57,417 nucleotides of DNA from SAR202 cluster bacterium (GTDB lineage Bacteria; Chloroflexota; Dehalococcoidia; Lucifugimonadales; Lucifugimonadaceae), in assembly GCA_009392215.1 (NCBI GenBank), contig VFGZ01000046.1:1-57417 (forward strand), written 5' to 3'. Every line of letters begins with the position of its first letter. Position 1 is the stretch's first letter. Shown here piece after piece: positions 28,111 to 37,894 of this stretch. Under the pieces are notes generated by a model. That model saw only the letters and a list, made by a program, of their open reading frames with translations, did no database searches and was not told the origin of the DNA. The position numbers and the translations under genes were made by a program.

Positions 28111-28509
28111 CTAGTGGCCGCCGCAGGCGCAACCGCCACCGCCACCGCCACTGCCGCAACCACCTCCACTACTACCGCAGCCACCGCCCCCACAGCCACA
28201 TCCTGAGGAGAAATTCGGATTGGAAATCACGAAACCCGAACGTTCAAAACCCTCGACATAATCGATGGTGGAACCGTCTAGCATTGGGGCGCTCTCATCA
28301 TCGACAAGTGCCTTGACAACACCCTCGACCACCTTGTCAGATTCGGAAGGACTTTCCTCCAGGCCAAACACATACTCGACCCCACCGTGGTCGTCAGTTG
28401 TGACGGCAATGCGGAGGTATTGACCTTCAGCATCTTGCTCTTTAAGAACTTCGAGTAGCTTTGCCGTTGCGGCTTCGGTGAATTCTACAACGGTCTTGGA
28501 ACTAACCAT
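28111..28509 (-). CDS. A-type Fe-S carrier-like protein with a Gly/Cys tail
   Basis: 132 residues. Residues 1-100 resemble the IscA/ErpA/HesB fold (TEAATAKLLEVLKEQ, LRIAV, DGSTIDYVEG, FVISNPN). The family's first conserved Cys is absent; that loop reads DDHGGVEY. The C-terminal CGCG pair (Cys104, Cys106) is kept and extended into a glycine-rich tail with Cys111, 118, 127, 129 and a terminal His. Start 28509 is chosen for its AGGAG; an upstream frame to 28587 is an artefact. It may carry iron or an Fe-S cluster; not proven. Confidence 0.75.
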   Translation of the reverse strand: MVSSKTVVEFTEAATAKLLEVLKEQDAEGQYLRIAVTTDDHGGVEYVFGLEESPSESDKVVEGVVKALVDDESAPMLDGSTIDYVEGFERSGFVISNPNFSSGCGCGGGGCGSSGGGCGSGGGGGGCACGGH

Positions 28510-28826
28510 TTCGTACTCCTGATTGACCTTCAAATTATAAAATAACTCGATATTAATTACTGTACCTGCTTTGATGGCAAAAAGCACAGATTACTCATTC
28601 AGACGTGTTTTTTAGAGTCTAAAACTTTAAAGCACTAATATTATTGCCCAAATATCCGATTACGGCGGTATGATTGATTACTCCTGTAGGATTTCGCAGT
28701 TATAGCGCGTGGTATTTTCAAAGTGTGGTTTGGGATGATTCCATTTTGAACGGTTACTGATCTGATTGAATACTGTCGGGACGCGTTAATTGTAACTTGA
28801 AAATCACTAGTTGAGGATTGGATTAA
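28510..28826. promoter_or_regulatory. Divergent promoter region
   Basis: On the minus strand a TATAAT (28539-28534) lies 25 bases before the A-type protein start, without a clear -35. On the plus strand TTGAAC (28746-28751) and AATACT (28769-28774) are 17 bases apart, with a start expected about 46 bases before the Lrp-type gene. Nothing else is recognised. Confidence 0.4.
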
Positions 28827-29273
28827 GTGCTAATGGACGAACTTGACGAAAAGATTATCGGCCTGCTTGAGCGTGATGGGCGTGCCTCTAATGCTCGAAT
28901 TGCTCGTGATGTCGGCGTCAGTGAAGGCACTGTTCGACGGAGACTCAAGCGACTTATCAGTGAGCAGATCATCAACGTTATAGCGTTGCCTGATCCTCGT
29001 AAATTAGGGTACAACTCTGAAGCACTGATCGGTGTGCAGGTCGATCCTGACAAGATAGATACAGTGGCCGCAAAGATGTCAAACTTAGAACATACTCGTT
29101 GGGTAACAGCGACTACAGGTACTTACGATGTATTCGCTTGGGCTACCCTGCAGGATGCCGAATCTCTCGGAAGATTCCTTCGTGACGAGGTAGGCGCTAT
29201 CGATGGTGTTCGCCGGACGGAAACCTTCGTCGCTCTGCAGGTCATGAAACGTGAGTTTGGAATTCCTGTTTAG
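28827..29273 (+). CDS. Lrp/AsnC-family transcriptional regulator
   Basis: 148 residues. An N-terminal winged helix (LDEKIIGLLERDGRASNARIA, then VSEGTVRRRLKRL) and a C-terminal RAM domain (about 70-140) that binds small effectors, usually amino acids, and assembles octamers. GTG 28827 has GAGG ten bases before it; ATG 28833 is an alternative. It precedes bioY by 183 bases. Its target and effector are unknown. Confidence 0.92.
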   Translation: MLMDELDEKIIGLLERDGRASNARIARDVGVSEGTVRRRLKRLISEQIINVIALPDPRKLGYNSEALIGVQVDPDKIDTVAAKMSNLEHTRWVTATTGTYDVFAWATLQDAESLGRFLRDEVGAIDGVRRTETFVALQVMKREFGIPV

Positions 29274-29456
29274 AAATTGGATAGTTTGAGGTAGTGAGCC
29301 TATTTTTCTGATGATCTATGGTTTTATTTGAACTCAACTATTCTCGGCAGGAAATATAATGAGATCTTAAAGTCACTTTATTTCTCGGTATTCTGAGTGT
29401 GCGTCTATCAGTAACCTTTATCGAAAAGGTCGCAGTGACATCCTCTGGAGAGAGCT

Positions 29457-30089
29457 ATGCAACAAACCGTTATTTCAACTAGTTCAACTAAGACGCGTTT
29501 CTTATTAGATTCGCCTGGGCCGTCTTTATTTGAATGTCTCTTGCCAACCGTAAATCTTTGGCACAAAACAGGTGCGGTTATCATCGGAATTTTTCTTGTA
29601 TCGCTATTGGCTCAGGCGCGCTTTTATCTGCCTGATAATCCAGTGCCCATCACTCTGCAAGGGTTTGGGGTTTTGATGCTGGGTTCGGTACTTGGTTTAA
29701 GATTGGGGTTATTGGCTGCGATTGGTTATTATCTTGTTGGTATGTTAGGGATTCCAGTTTTTGCTAAAGGCGGCGCTGGATGGGATTATGTGGTTCATGG
29801 TGTGACTGGTGGGTATTTGCTCGGTTTTATACTGGCGACGGGCGTTATAGGTTATTTATCCCAACGAGGTTGGAATAGAGGGCGTAGTTTATGGCCAATG
29901 CTGATCGGCTCTTTGCTTATTTACGCTCCAGCATTAATTTGGCTTTCGGTGTTTGATTTCTCATGGCCAGCAGAAGGTAAGTTGTTGTCAGGCGCTTTCT
30001 ATCCATTTATACCTGGGGACCTTTTGAAACTAGTTTCTGCATCCGCATTGACAGGTGGGTTGTGGCATCTTGTAGATCGCAAGAAATAA
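29457..30089 (+). CDS. bioY: Biotin transporter BioY (ECF substrate-binding subunit)
   Basis: 210 residues with about six membrane helices. BioY landmarks are PVPITLQGFGVLMLGSVLGLRLG, then GIPVFAKGGAGW and GVTGGYLLGF. It captures biotin and may work with ECF ATPases encoded elsewhere. GGAGAG lies seven bases before the ATG, and a TATAAT is at 29355-29360. The N-terminal 35 residues are longer than usual. Biotin is the cofactor of acetyl-CoA carboxylase, whose fused carboxyltransferase is in this window. Confidence 0.92.
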   Translation: MQQTVISTSSTKTRFLLDSPGPSLFECLLPTVNLWHKTGAVIIGIFLVSLLAQARFYLPDNPVPITLQGFGVLMLGSVLGLRLGLLAAIGYYLVGMLGIPVFAKGGAGWDYVVHGVTGGYLLGFILATGVIGYLSQRGWNRGRSLWPMLIGSLLIYAPALIWLSVFDFSWPAEGKLLSGAFYPFIPGDLLKLVSASALTGGLWHLVDRKK

Positions 30090-30136
30090 ATTCGGTTTCA
30101 GCCTAATTATCAAAAAGAGCGAACAGGAAGAATCCC

Positions 30137-31936
30137 TTGTACAAGGACATGAATTGCGGAGAGGTCGATGAATCTGCCATTGGCTCAACAATAACTGTCG
30201 CAGGGTGGGTCCATCGGCGACGTGACCATGGCAATTTGATATTCATTGACTTGCGTGATCGTAGTGGATTACTGCAGGTGGTATTCAATCCTGAGAATTC
30301 GGAGAGAGCTCACGAGATCGCAGGGACCTTGCGGTCTGAATGGGTTGTACAGATACAAGGGCAAGTTATTTCACGCTTACCTGGGGCAGAAAATCCTGAA
30401 TTGTTCACCGGTATGCTTGAATTGTCGGCTAGTGATCTAATCGTCCTTAATCCATCACTGACACCTCCGTTTGAGGTTTCTGAGAATACTGACGTTGACG
30501 ACAATACCCGCTTGAAATATCGATTTGTCGATCTTAGGCGACCTCGCATGCAAGAGTTGCTGCGGCTACGCCACAAGGTGACCCATATGATGTGGGATTT
30601 TCTGACCGAGAAAAATTTTATCCATGTTGAGACTCCAATACTGCTGAAGAGTACTCCAGAAGGGGCTAGGGACTATGTGGTTCCGAGTCGCATTCATCCT
30701 GGGAATTTTTATGCGCTGCCTCAATCACCTCAACAATTAAAACAGCTTCTCATGGTTTCAGGAGTTGAGCGATATTTTCAAATTGCTCGTTGCTTTCGCG
30801 ATGAAGATTTACGCGCTGATCGCCAGCCAGAGCACACCCAACTCGATTTTGAGATGTCATTTGTTCACCAGAATGATGTGATGGAGATCGTTGAAGATCT
30901 TTACACGAAAATAGTTGAGAAAATTGTGCCCGGTAGTACTACTTCGACGCCTTTCGTTAAGCTTACATACGCAGAAGCAATAGAGCGGTTTGGTACAGAT
31001 AAGCCCGATCTTCGATTCGGTATGGAACTTACTACCATTACGCAACTTGCTTCTAGGTCCGGTGCTCAAGTGTTTTCTTCAACAAAATCTGCTGGGGGTG
31101 TAGTCCGTGGATTTGTCGCACCCGGGTGCAGTAACTATGGTCGACGTCAGACGGACGGTCTCACTGATTTTGCTAAATCGAGCGGCGCAAAAGGATTGGT
31201 TTTCATATCTTTAGATGAGAATGCTGAATCGATTGAACGGCTTGAGGAGCATCATATTAAATCTCCCCTTAAGAAGTTCTTATCAGTGCAATCAGTCAAA
31301 GATATTGCTTTTGAAATGAAAGCTGGACCGGGGGATCTAATACTTATCGTAGCCGGGGCAGAGAAATTGGTTAATACGGTTTTGTCGAATCTGCGTAATG
31401 AATTGGCCCGACAACTTCAGCTTATTGATTCCAAACAATTTGCATTCGCCTGGGTTTATGATTTTCCTTTATTTGAATGGGATGAGGATCTGAACAAATA
31501 TCAACCTGCTCACCACGTGTTTTCTTCACCGAAGCAAGAGCATTTGAAATATATGGAGACCGATCCTGGAAAAGTGCTCGCTGATTTGTTTGATCTCGTT
31601 TGTAACGGAATGGAGATGGGTTCAGGTAGCATCCGTATACATGACCGTGACATCCAGGAACAGGTCTTCAGTGTTATCGGTTATTCGGCAGACGAAATCG
31701 CTGAGCGTTTTGGTCAACTTCTTACGGCTTTTACTTACGGAGCCCCACCTCATGGCGGTATGGGTTTAGGTCTTGATCGTTTTGTCGCTATGCTGGCTGG
31801 GGAGAGTGCTATACGTGAAGTCATAGCGTTTCCGAAAACCCAAACAGCGACTGATCCACTTTTCGAGGCGCCATCCACCATCGAAAATGAGCAACTTGCT
31901 GAGTTGCATTTACGGATCGTGACCCCAAAGACATAG
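30137..31936 (+). CDS. aspS: Aspartyl-tRNA synthetase
   Basis: 599 residues, bacterial type. An N-terminal OB-fold anticodon-binding domain (about 15-100, VAGWVHRRRDHGNLIFIDLRD), class II catalytic core with motif 2 (RCFRDEDLRADRQPEHTQLD), a GAD insertion domain (about 285-410), and motif 3 (GLGLDRFVAMLAG). TTG 30137 is preferred because AGGAAG lies seven bases before it; ATG 30149 is an alternative. Whether it also charges tRNA-Asn is not decidable here. Confidence 0.97.
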   Translation: MYKDMNCGEVDESAIGSTITVAGWVHRRRDHGNLIFIDLRDRSGLLQVVFNPENSERAHEIAGTLRSEWVVQIQGQVISRLPGAENPELFTGMLELSASDLIVLNPSLTPPFEVSENTDVDDNTRLKYRFVDLRRPRMQELLRLRHKVTHMMWDFLTEKNFIHVETPILLKSTPEGARDYVVPSRIHPGNFYALPQSPQQLKQLLMVSGVERYFQIARCFRDEDLRADRQPEHTQLDFEMSFVHQNDVMEIVEDLYTKIVEKIVPGSTTSTPFVKLTYAEAIERFGTDKPDLRFGMELTTITQLASRSGAQVFSSTKSAGGVVRGFVAPGCSNYGRRQTDGLTDFAKSSGAKGLVFISLDENAESIERLEEHHIKSPLKKFLSVQSVKDIAFEMKAGPGDLILIVAGAEKLVNTVLSNLRNELARQLQLIDSKQFAFAWVYDFPLFEWDEDLNKYQPAHHVFSSPKQEHLKYMETDPGKVLADLFDLVCNGMEMGSGSIRIHDRDIQEQVFSVIGYSADEIAERFGQLLTAFTYGAPPHGGMGLGLDRFVAMLAGESAIREVIAFPKTQTATDPLFEAPSTIENEQLAELHLRIVTPKT

Positions 31937-32015
31937 GGGTATCATTATTAGGAACAATTTTGGAATAAAGTAAGCCCTAAATCCCCGGTCTGAGTTACAA
32001 TTGAGACTGATGTGC

Positions 32016-32037
32016 GAGCGCCTTCAGGCGCTCTTTT
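32016..32037 (+). terminator. Terminator after aspS
   Basis: A perfect 7-bp GC-rich stem (gagcgcc/ggcgctc) with a ttca loop and four T. It separates aspS from tig. Confidence 0.7.
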
Positions 32038-32085
32038 CATGTGTATTACTACTGTGGATTTTGTTTGAATGTTTCGGAGAGAACG

Positions 32086-33390
32086 TTGAAAGTATCTCGT
32101 GATGACGTTGAAAATCGTCAGGCTATTCTTCACATTGAAGTAGAAGAAGATCGCGTTGAGCGTCATCTTCAACGAGCCCACGATAAGGTTTCGCAGCGGA
32201 TTAACATTCCTGGCTTTCGAAAAGGTAAAGCGCCTCGCCGTATTGTCGAACAGTTCGTCGGGCGTGATTATCTTCTGGATGAGGCGATGGAGTCTCTTGT
32301 TCCAGAAGCAGTGGGTGCGGCAGTGGAAGAATCTGATATCGAAGCTACTCATACCCCACCTAGGGTAAATGTGATTGAACGTGAACCCGTAGTGAAAATT
32401 GATGCAACCATCGCGCTTACACCTGTGGCAACTCTCGGTAGTTATAAACATCTTAAATTTGAGGACCAAGTTGATGAGGTATCTGAGGAGCAAATTGAAG
32501 AACAAATAACTCAAGTGCGCGAGTCTCAGGCTACTTGGGAACTTGTTAATCGGGCCGTAAAAATCGGTGACTTAATAACTATCTCAGCAAGTGGTTTAGT
32601 TGAAGGTAAAGAGTTTGCTAAGGTGGATAGTGGTGAGTTCTTGGTAGAGGCGGGTAGTATGAATCCGGTTCCAGGATTTGCTGAAAAAATGAAAGGGCTT
32701 AAAGCAGGTGACTCAAAGGAATTTATGCTTGATATTCCCGAAGATTACCCTAATGAGGAGTTTGCTGGTAAGAAGGTAAATTTCAATGTAACTGTTGCTG
32801 ATGTAAAGAAAAAGACGTTGCCAAAGATGACAAATGCGTTTGTAGCCTCTTTAGGTGATGACCCTAAAACAGTTGTGCAATTGCGTAATCGGATTGCCGA
32901 TAACCTTAAACAACAGGCTGAAGAGGGTTTACGGCGGTCCCTTGAGCAAAAAATTATCGATGCTTTGGTTGACGACGCTGAATTTGAAGTTTCACCGATG
33001 ATAATTGAACACGAAGCCGAGCACGTACTTGAAGACCAGCAACGCCAACTGTCTCAATACAATATTGATTTCCAACAGTACATAGAGGGACTTGGTAAAT
33101 CGACAGAAGAAATCGTTTCAGAAGCAAAAGATTCTGCGGAGCTGCGGCTTAAAAGGATGCTTGTGGTTGATACGCTTGTTGAAGATGTAGGAGTGACGAT
33201 AACTCCTGAGCACATTGCCGCGGAAACAGAGATTATGCAAAGTCAACCGCAGTATGAGAAGGAAAATCTTGAAACGGATGAGGCGCGAGATGCAATTCAA
33301 AAGGTTCTACAGCGTCGTGCTGCGATAGATAAAGTTATAGCTATTACCCACAAACCCAATGCTGACGGTAAAAAAAAGAATGATAAATAA
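32086..33390 (+). CDS. tig: Trigger factor
   Basis: 434 residues. The ribosome-binding N-domain has the signature GFRKGKAP (about 43-50); a FKBP-type prolyl isomerase domain follows (about 147-240, [12 protein letters not shown]); and a long helical C-domain forms the chaperone arms. It binds at the ribosome exit tunnel. The frame opens 45 bases earlier, but TTG 32086 is chosen because GGAGAG is four bases upstream and the family start follows. First gene of tig-clpP-clpX. Confidence 0.95.
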   Translation: MKVSRDDVENRQAILHIEVEEDRVERHLQRAHDKVSQRINIPGFRKGKAPRRIVEQFVGRDYLLDEAMESLVPEAVGAAVEESDIEATHTPPRVNVIEREPVVKIDATIALTPVATLGSYKHLKFEDQVDEVSEEQIEEQITQVRESQATWELVNRAVKIGDLITISASGLVEGKEFAKVDSGEFLVEAGSMNPVPGFAEKMKGLKAGDSKEFMLDIPEDYPNEEFAGKKVNFNVTVADVKKKTLPKMTNAFVASLGDDPKTVVQLRNRIADNLKQQAEEGLRRSLEQKIIDALVDDAEFEVSPMIIEHEAEHVLEDQQRQLSQYNIDFQQYIEGLGKSTEEIVSEAKDSAELRLKRMLVVDTLVEDVGVTITPEHIAAETEIMQSQPQYEKENLETDEARDAIQKVLQRRAAIDKVIAITHKPNADGKKKNDK

Positions 33391-33400
33391 GGAGAACTTG

Positions 33401-34012
33401 ATGCCCCATCTTCCTGAAAGTATCGTGCCTATGGTGATTGAGACCGGGGCTCGCGGAGAACGCGCTTACGATATTTATTCATTACTTCTTAAAGAGCGAA
33501 TAGTTTTTCTGGGTACTCCGATAAACGCACAGGTTGCAAACTTGATTGTCGCTCAAATTTTGTTTTTAGCCAGAGAAGACTCTGAAAAAGATATCAATCT
33601 ATACATTAACTCGCCCGGCGGTGAGGTGTATTCGGGCATGGCTATATACGATACGATGCAGTACGTACCTTGTGATGTTGCAACTTTTTCGGTTGGTCTT
33701 TGTGCGAGTATGGGAACGGTGCTTCTTACTGCAGGAGCTGCTGGTAAGCGGCACGCTATGCCGAATTCCACTATTCATATGCACCAGCCACTCAGTGGCA
33801 CACAGGGCCAAGCATCCGATATCGAAATCCACGCCAGAGAGACTCTGAGGATACAGGATCGCCTGCGGCAGATTATCGCTGATCATACCGGTCAGTCATA
33901 CGAACGAATTGCTCGGGATTCTGATCGCGACTTCTGGTTGAACGCAGAACAGGCAGCTGAATATGGTCTAGTAGATGAGGTCTTGAAGCCAGATCCTCCC
34001 ACATCTGAATAA
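33401..34012 (+). CDS. clpP: ATP-dependent Clp protease proteolytic subunit
   Basis: 203 residues. Serine protease of the tetradecameric Clp barrel. Catalytic Ser103 (CASMG), His128 (IHMHQP) and Asp177 (DRDFW). The ATG 33401 follows AAGGAG at seven bases; an in-frame start inside tig is discarded. The gene lies 10 bases after tig and 26 before clpX, its unfoldase partner. Confidence 0.97.
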   Translation: MPHLPESIVPMVIETGARGERAYDIYSLLLKERIVFLGTPINAQVANLIVAQILFLAREDSEKDINLYINSPGGEVYSGMAIYDTMQYVPCDVATFSVGLCASMGTVLLTAGAAGKRHAMPNSTIHMHQPLSGTQGQASDIEIHARETLRIQDRLRQIIADHTGQSYERIARDSDRDFWLNAEQAAEYGLVDEVLKPDPPTSE

Positions 34013-34038
34013 AGCATTCTAGGTTAGGTAATTGGGAT

Positions 34039-35340
34039 ATGACAACCAATCAAACAAATGGCGGTAGCACCACAACAAATGGTGAGGCCTATTCATGCTC
34101 TTTTTGCGGGAAGCCACAGGAAAGCGTACGAAGGCTGATTGCAGGCCCATCCAAGATATTCATCTGCAATGAATGTGTTGGCAGGTGTCAGCAGATCATT
34201 GCTGATGATTTACCGGTGGTCAAACCGAAAACTAAGCCGACCACACCCAAAGACATGTTCGAGTTACTTAATGAGTACGTCATCGGCCAAGATCATGCGA
34301 AACGGGTAATTTCAGTAGGGGTTTATAACCACTATAAGCGTATCTGGTTTGGTTCTGAGGATCCTGACGTTGAACTTCAGAAAACTAATGTGATGTTGGT
34401 CGGTCCTACGGGATGTGGTAAAACACATCTTGCGCAGACTCTTGCACGAATTCTCGATGTACCATTTGCTATTACCGATGCCACTTCACTTACTGAGGCT
34501 GGTTATGTTGGTGAAGATGTCGAAAATATTTTGTTGCGGCTTATACAGAATGCTGAATTTGATATCGCCCGAGCTGAGCAAGGCATCATTTATATTGATG
34601 AGATAGACAAGATTTCGCGTAAGTCAGCAAATCCGTCAATTACACGTGACGTATCAGGTGAGGGTGTGCAACAAGCGCTGTTGAAGATTCTTGAGGGGGC
34701 AGTTGTGAATGTCCCACCTCAGGGTGGGCGAAAGCATCCTCATCAAGAGTTTCTTCAAATCGATACGTCCAATATCATGTTTATTTTAGGTGGGGCGTTC
34801 GATGGTCTCGGCGAAATTATTCAACATCGTCAAACAAGAGATGCAACTTCGATAGGTTTTAAGGCAACAGGAAAGCCTGTTAATGGTGAAGACGCCGATT
34901 TTACCGCTGTACAGTCGGTTGATCTCCTGCAATTCGGATTTATTCCTGAATTTGTTGGGCGGGTCTCCGCAGTAATAGGCCTGTCAGATCTCAGTCATAA
35001 TGAACTGATACGGGTTCTTACTGAGCCAAAGAATGCGTTGATTCGTCAGTACGAAGCGTTGTTTAAAATGGATGGCGTTGAGCTCATATTTGAAAAGAGT
35101 GCACTAGATGCAACGGCAACATTATCTCGTGAGCATAAAGCTGGGGCGCGTGGTCTACGATCTATAGTTGAGGAACTGCTTGTTGACGTTATGTATGAAC
35201 TACCTTCTATGGAAGGGGTTGTCAAATGCATTATCGGTTCTGAGACCGTTACCGATAATCATTGGCCTTTATTGCTTGATGAGAATGAAAAACGTCTCGA
35301 CCATAAACTCCCCGCCGGTAAACACAAAGCTGCTGCCTGA
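34039..35340 (+). CDS. clpX: ATP-dependent Clp protease ATPase subunit ClpX
   Basis: 433 residues. An N-terminal zinc-binding domain (Cys20, Cys23, Cys43, Cys46) for substrate and adaptor recognition, then the AAA+ module with Walker [18 protein letters not shown], Walker [10 protein letters not shown] and a sensor region. It unfolds proteins and feeds them to ClpP, encoded just upstream. Confidence 0.98.
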   Translation: MTTNQTNGGSTTTNGEAYSCSFCGKPQESVRRLIAGPSKIFICNECVGRCQQIIADDLPVVKPKTKPTTPKDMFELLNEYVIGQDHAKRVISVGVYNHYKRIWFGSEDPDVELQKTNVMLVGPTGCGKTHLAQTLARILDVPFAITDATSLTEAGYVGEDVENILLRLIQNAEFDIARAEQGIIYIDEIDKISRKSANPSITRDVSGEGVQQALLKILEGAVVNVPPQGGRKHPHQEFLQIDTSNIMFILGGAFDGLGEIIQHRQTRDATSIGFKATGKPVNGEDADFTAVQSVDLLQFGFIPEFVGRVSAVIGLSDLSHNELIRVLTEPKNALIRQYEALFKMDGVELIFEKSALDATATLSREHKAGARGLRSIVEELLVDVMYELPSMEGVVKCIIGSETVTDNHWPLLLDENEKRLDHKLPAGKHKAAA

Positions 35341-35420
35341 CTAGTTCTAATAGTAACTTGTGGTCGATCTGCTCAATTGGATTTTGTTGACCATTAAAGT
35401 TGTGCAGAGCTTCTTATTTG

Positions 35421-36221
35421 TTAATTCAACACCGACTTTTCGACTAGGTCCGTAAGATCTGTGATGCCGTTAGATCCAGTGGGGTCTATTCGACCTTGTG
35501 AGATTGCCCTTAGCGTCTCGACCAATAGTGGACGTTCTCTAAGTAACCCTGCTTTACGAATCGCTTTAAATAGTCCTAATGCCTCGCCCTTGTCTTGTTT
35601 TATTGTATTTAAATCAAAGCCATCTATTTCCTTCCAGTGGGCATCGAAATTCTTGCCTCTGACCGAGAATCTAGTCGTTGCAATTACGGGTCCTTCGTCA
35701 ACGTTTATGGTTGAAACGTGGATCATCGCTCCGGTTCTATTAAGTCTTTTATCTATTACATCCCAAACCGCCTGTTGCCACATTCCGATAGTATCGCCTG
35801 GGAGCGCGGGATGAAGATTCAAGGTTAAATACTCGGAGCAAAGCAAGGGAGCGATAAGCATGTAACCGGCATGTACTGCTATGTCAGCATCGTAGGGGCT
35901 AAGCAATTCGATTACGGCCTTATCGAAAACCTCACGTAAATTCATCCATGGCTTATTGTCATGAGCCCGACGGAAATCGCGTGAAGATAGAGTTATCAAT
36001 GGGATCTCATGAGATCTGACAAGAGCTAGGAGTCGATCAGTCTGTCTTGTCTGCCCTTGAACACGATTGACAAAAACAAATGATATTTTGCCATGTAATT
36101 CTCCGGAATCTATGGCATTAAGTGTTGATTCCAAAAGACCGTATGAACCTTCTCCTCGACCTGTAGTGAACCAGCCGATCTTTAGCAGGTGAGTATTGTC
36201 TGAAAAGAATGTTGTAGTCAC
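35421..36221 (-). CDS. Formyltransferase-fold protein, PurN-like
   Basis: 266 residues. The formyl-transferase triad is present: Asn135 and His137 (LNLHPALPG) and Asp175 (DEGPVIA). This matches glycinamide ribonucleotide transformylase, which uses 10-formyltetrahydrofolate in purine synthesis. It is longer than typical PurN, with a C-terminal extension of about 60 residues, and its N-terminal loop (GWFTTGRGEGSYGLLES) differs from the usual phosphate loop. It is the last gene after xseA-xseB, three bases from xseB. PurN is the best guess, not certain. Confidence 0.7.
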   Translation of the reverse strand: MTTTFFSDNTHLLKIGWFTTGRGEGSYGLLESTLNAIDSGELHGKISFVFVNRVQGQTRQTDRLLALVRSHEIPLITLSSRDFRRAHDNKPWMNLREVFDKAVIELLSPYDADIAVHAGYMLIAPLLCSEYLTLNLHPALPGDTIGMWQQAVWDVIDKRLNRTGAMIHVSTINVDEGPVIATTRFSVRGKNFDAHWKEIDGFDLNTIKQDKGEALGLFKAIRKAGLLRERPLLVETLRAISQGRIDPTGSNGITDLTDLVEKSVLN

Positions 36222-36224
36222 GAC

Positions 36225-36515
36225 TTAGGAGTCCTCTTCGTCAACATCCTTGTCATCAGGAACGAGATTCATTTGTTCAGCAAAATTTTTCTGAAGTCTG
36301 GTGATTTTCAATTCGGAAGATGTCAGAATCTCATTGCATTTTGATGCTAATTTCATACCCAATTCAAACAGACTGGTAGATTCGTCTAACGAGAGCCCTC
36401 CGTTTTCGAGCTTCCTAACCACGTCTTCGAGTTCGGAAAACGCATTCTCAAAAGATGTAGTTGCTGGTTCGGTGTTTTGTTTTTGAGTGGGTTTAGACAT
36501 CAATGATCCGTTCAT
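36225..36515 (-). CDS. xseB: Exodeoxyribonuclease VII small subunit
   Basis: 96 residues, helical hairpin. Signature FENAFSELEDVVRKLENGGLSLDESTSLFE (about 22-51), then GMKLASKCNEIL. It binds the large subunit encoded directly upstream to form the single-strand exonuclease. ATG 36515 is used; ATG 36500 is equally possible. Confidence 0.93.
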   Translation of the reverse strand: MNGSLMSKPTQKQNTEPATTSFENAFSELEDVVRKLENGGLSLDESTSLFELGMKLASKCNEILTSSELKITRLQKNFAEQMNLVPDDKDVDEEDS

Positions 36516-36548
36516 ATTTCAAATATGGCAATATTTGGTTCTTTAGTT

Positions 36549-37814
36549 TCATAGTGTGGTTGAGCTTGCTTCATTTGAATTGTTTAGGATTTTATTGACA
36601 GTGGCATCAACAGACCCGTCAGATAAAATAACGGTTATCTTGTCCTTTGGGTGAAATTGTGAGGCGCTAGTCGCTGCATTGCCGCTGACGAGTTTCGCTA
36701 TTGCGTAGCCTCTCCCCAGAATTTTTGTTGGATTAAGCGCGTTAAGAGATGCTTTAACTGTCGCTAATTGATTTTTTGATGATTCTAGTAATCGTTGCTC
36801 CGCGAGTTTCGCTCGTATTAGCAAATCATCAATTTTTTGTCTGGGCAATACTACATCTGGAGCCCTTAAGTTCATGCGGTCAATCGACATCTCGAAATAT
36901 GATCTTTTATCATGAATATTCCGATAAATGATTTCTTCGATACGCGATGCGTTCGCATCAACCTGCCCTGCGAGCTCTGTTATATCTGGGGCTACGATCT
37001 CCGCTGCTGCGGAAGGAGTTGCGGCCCGCCTATCAGCAACGTGATCGGCTATCGTATTATCAGTTTCATGGCCGATTGCACTGATAACCGGTACGTTGCT
37101 TGAGAATATGGCTCGGGCGACAATTTCTTCATTGAATGCCCAGAGATCTTCAAGAGATCCACCTCCTCTGGCTACAATCGCAACATCGATACTTTCCATG
37201 GAGTTTAAGACTTCGAATGCTTTGACTATTTCGGGTGCTGACTTTTCTCCCTGCACTGACGTTGGTATGAGTATCACCGTTGCTAGAGGATATCTTCGTG
37301 TAAGTACATTCAACACGTCTTGAATCACCGCTCCCGTAGGAGAAGTTATTACTGCTATTTGATCTGGTAGTTTGGGCAATTCACGTTTACGATCAATGTC
37401 AAACAAACCTTCTGCTTCAAGTCGTTTTCGCAATTTCTCGTAAGCTTGTTGCAGTGCGCCGATCCCGTCTGGGCTGACTTCGTTTACATATAATTGCAGA
37501 TCACCTCTCGCTGTATAAATCGAAACAGTTCCGTGGCAAATAACTTGAGAACCATCACTCAAAAATCGGGCTCCTGATCCAGATCTAAACATCACAGACC
37601 GGATTACGGATTGCTCGTCTCGTAAAGAGAAATAGTGGTGCCCAGACGATGGATTTCTGTATCCAGAAACCTCGCCTATAACAGTGATGTCTGCCAATCG
37701 AGGATCGGACTCTAAGGCGGATTTCAGGTATTCACTGATAGCGGTAACTGTGTAAGCATTATGGATTGCAGCATTATTTGTTACCGGATATTTTGAATCG
37801 TAATTGCTGTCCAT
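36549..37814 (-). CDS. xseA: Exodeoxyribonuclease VII large subunit
   Basis: 421 residues. An N-terminal OB fold (about 27-120, ITVIGEVSGYRNPSSGHHYFSL) binds single-stranded DNA. The central catalytic region has DQIAVITSPTGAVIQDVLNVLTRRYP, DVAIVARGGGSLEDLWAFN and PVISAIGHETDNTIADHVADRRAATPSAAAE. It degrades single strands from both ends. Confidence 0.97.
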   Translation of the reverse strand: MDSNYDSKYPVTNNAAIHNAYTVTAISEYLKSALESDPRLADITVIGEVSGYRNPSSGHHYFSLRDEQSVIRSVMFRSGSGARFLSDGSQVICHGTVSIYTARGDLQLYVNEVSPDGIGALQQAYEKLRKRLEAEGLFDIDRKRELPKLPDQIAVITSPTGAVIQDVLNVLTRRYPLATVILIPTSVQGEKSAPEIVKAFEVLNSMESIDVAIVARGGGSLEDLWAFNEEIVARAIFSSNVPVISAIGHETDNTIADHVADRRAATPSAAAEIVAPDITELAGQVDANASRIEEIIYRNIHDKRSYFEMSIDRMNLRAPDVVLPRQKIDDLLIRAKLAEQRLLESSKNQLATVKASLNALNPTKILGRGYAIAKLVSGNAATSASQFHPKDKITVILSDGSVDATVNKILNNSNEASSTTL

Positions 37815-37894
37815 ATTTTCATTCTTCCAAAGTTGCCCTAGAGCGCTTATTGCAGAAGTCCGAAAAGGTATAGAAAGTCCACGGCCTTAATCAG

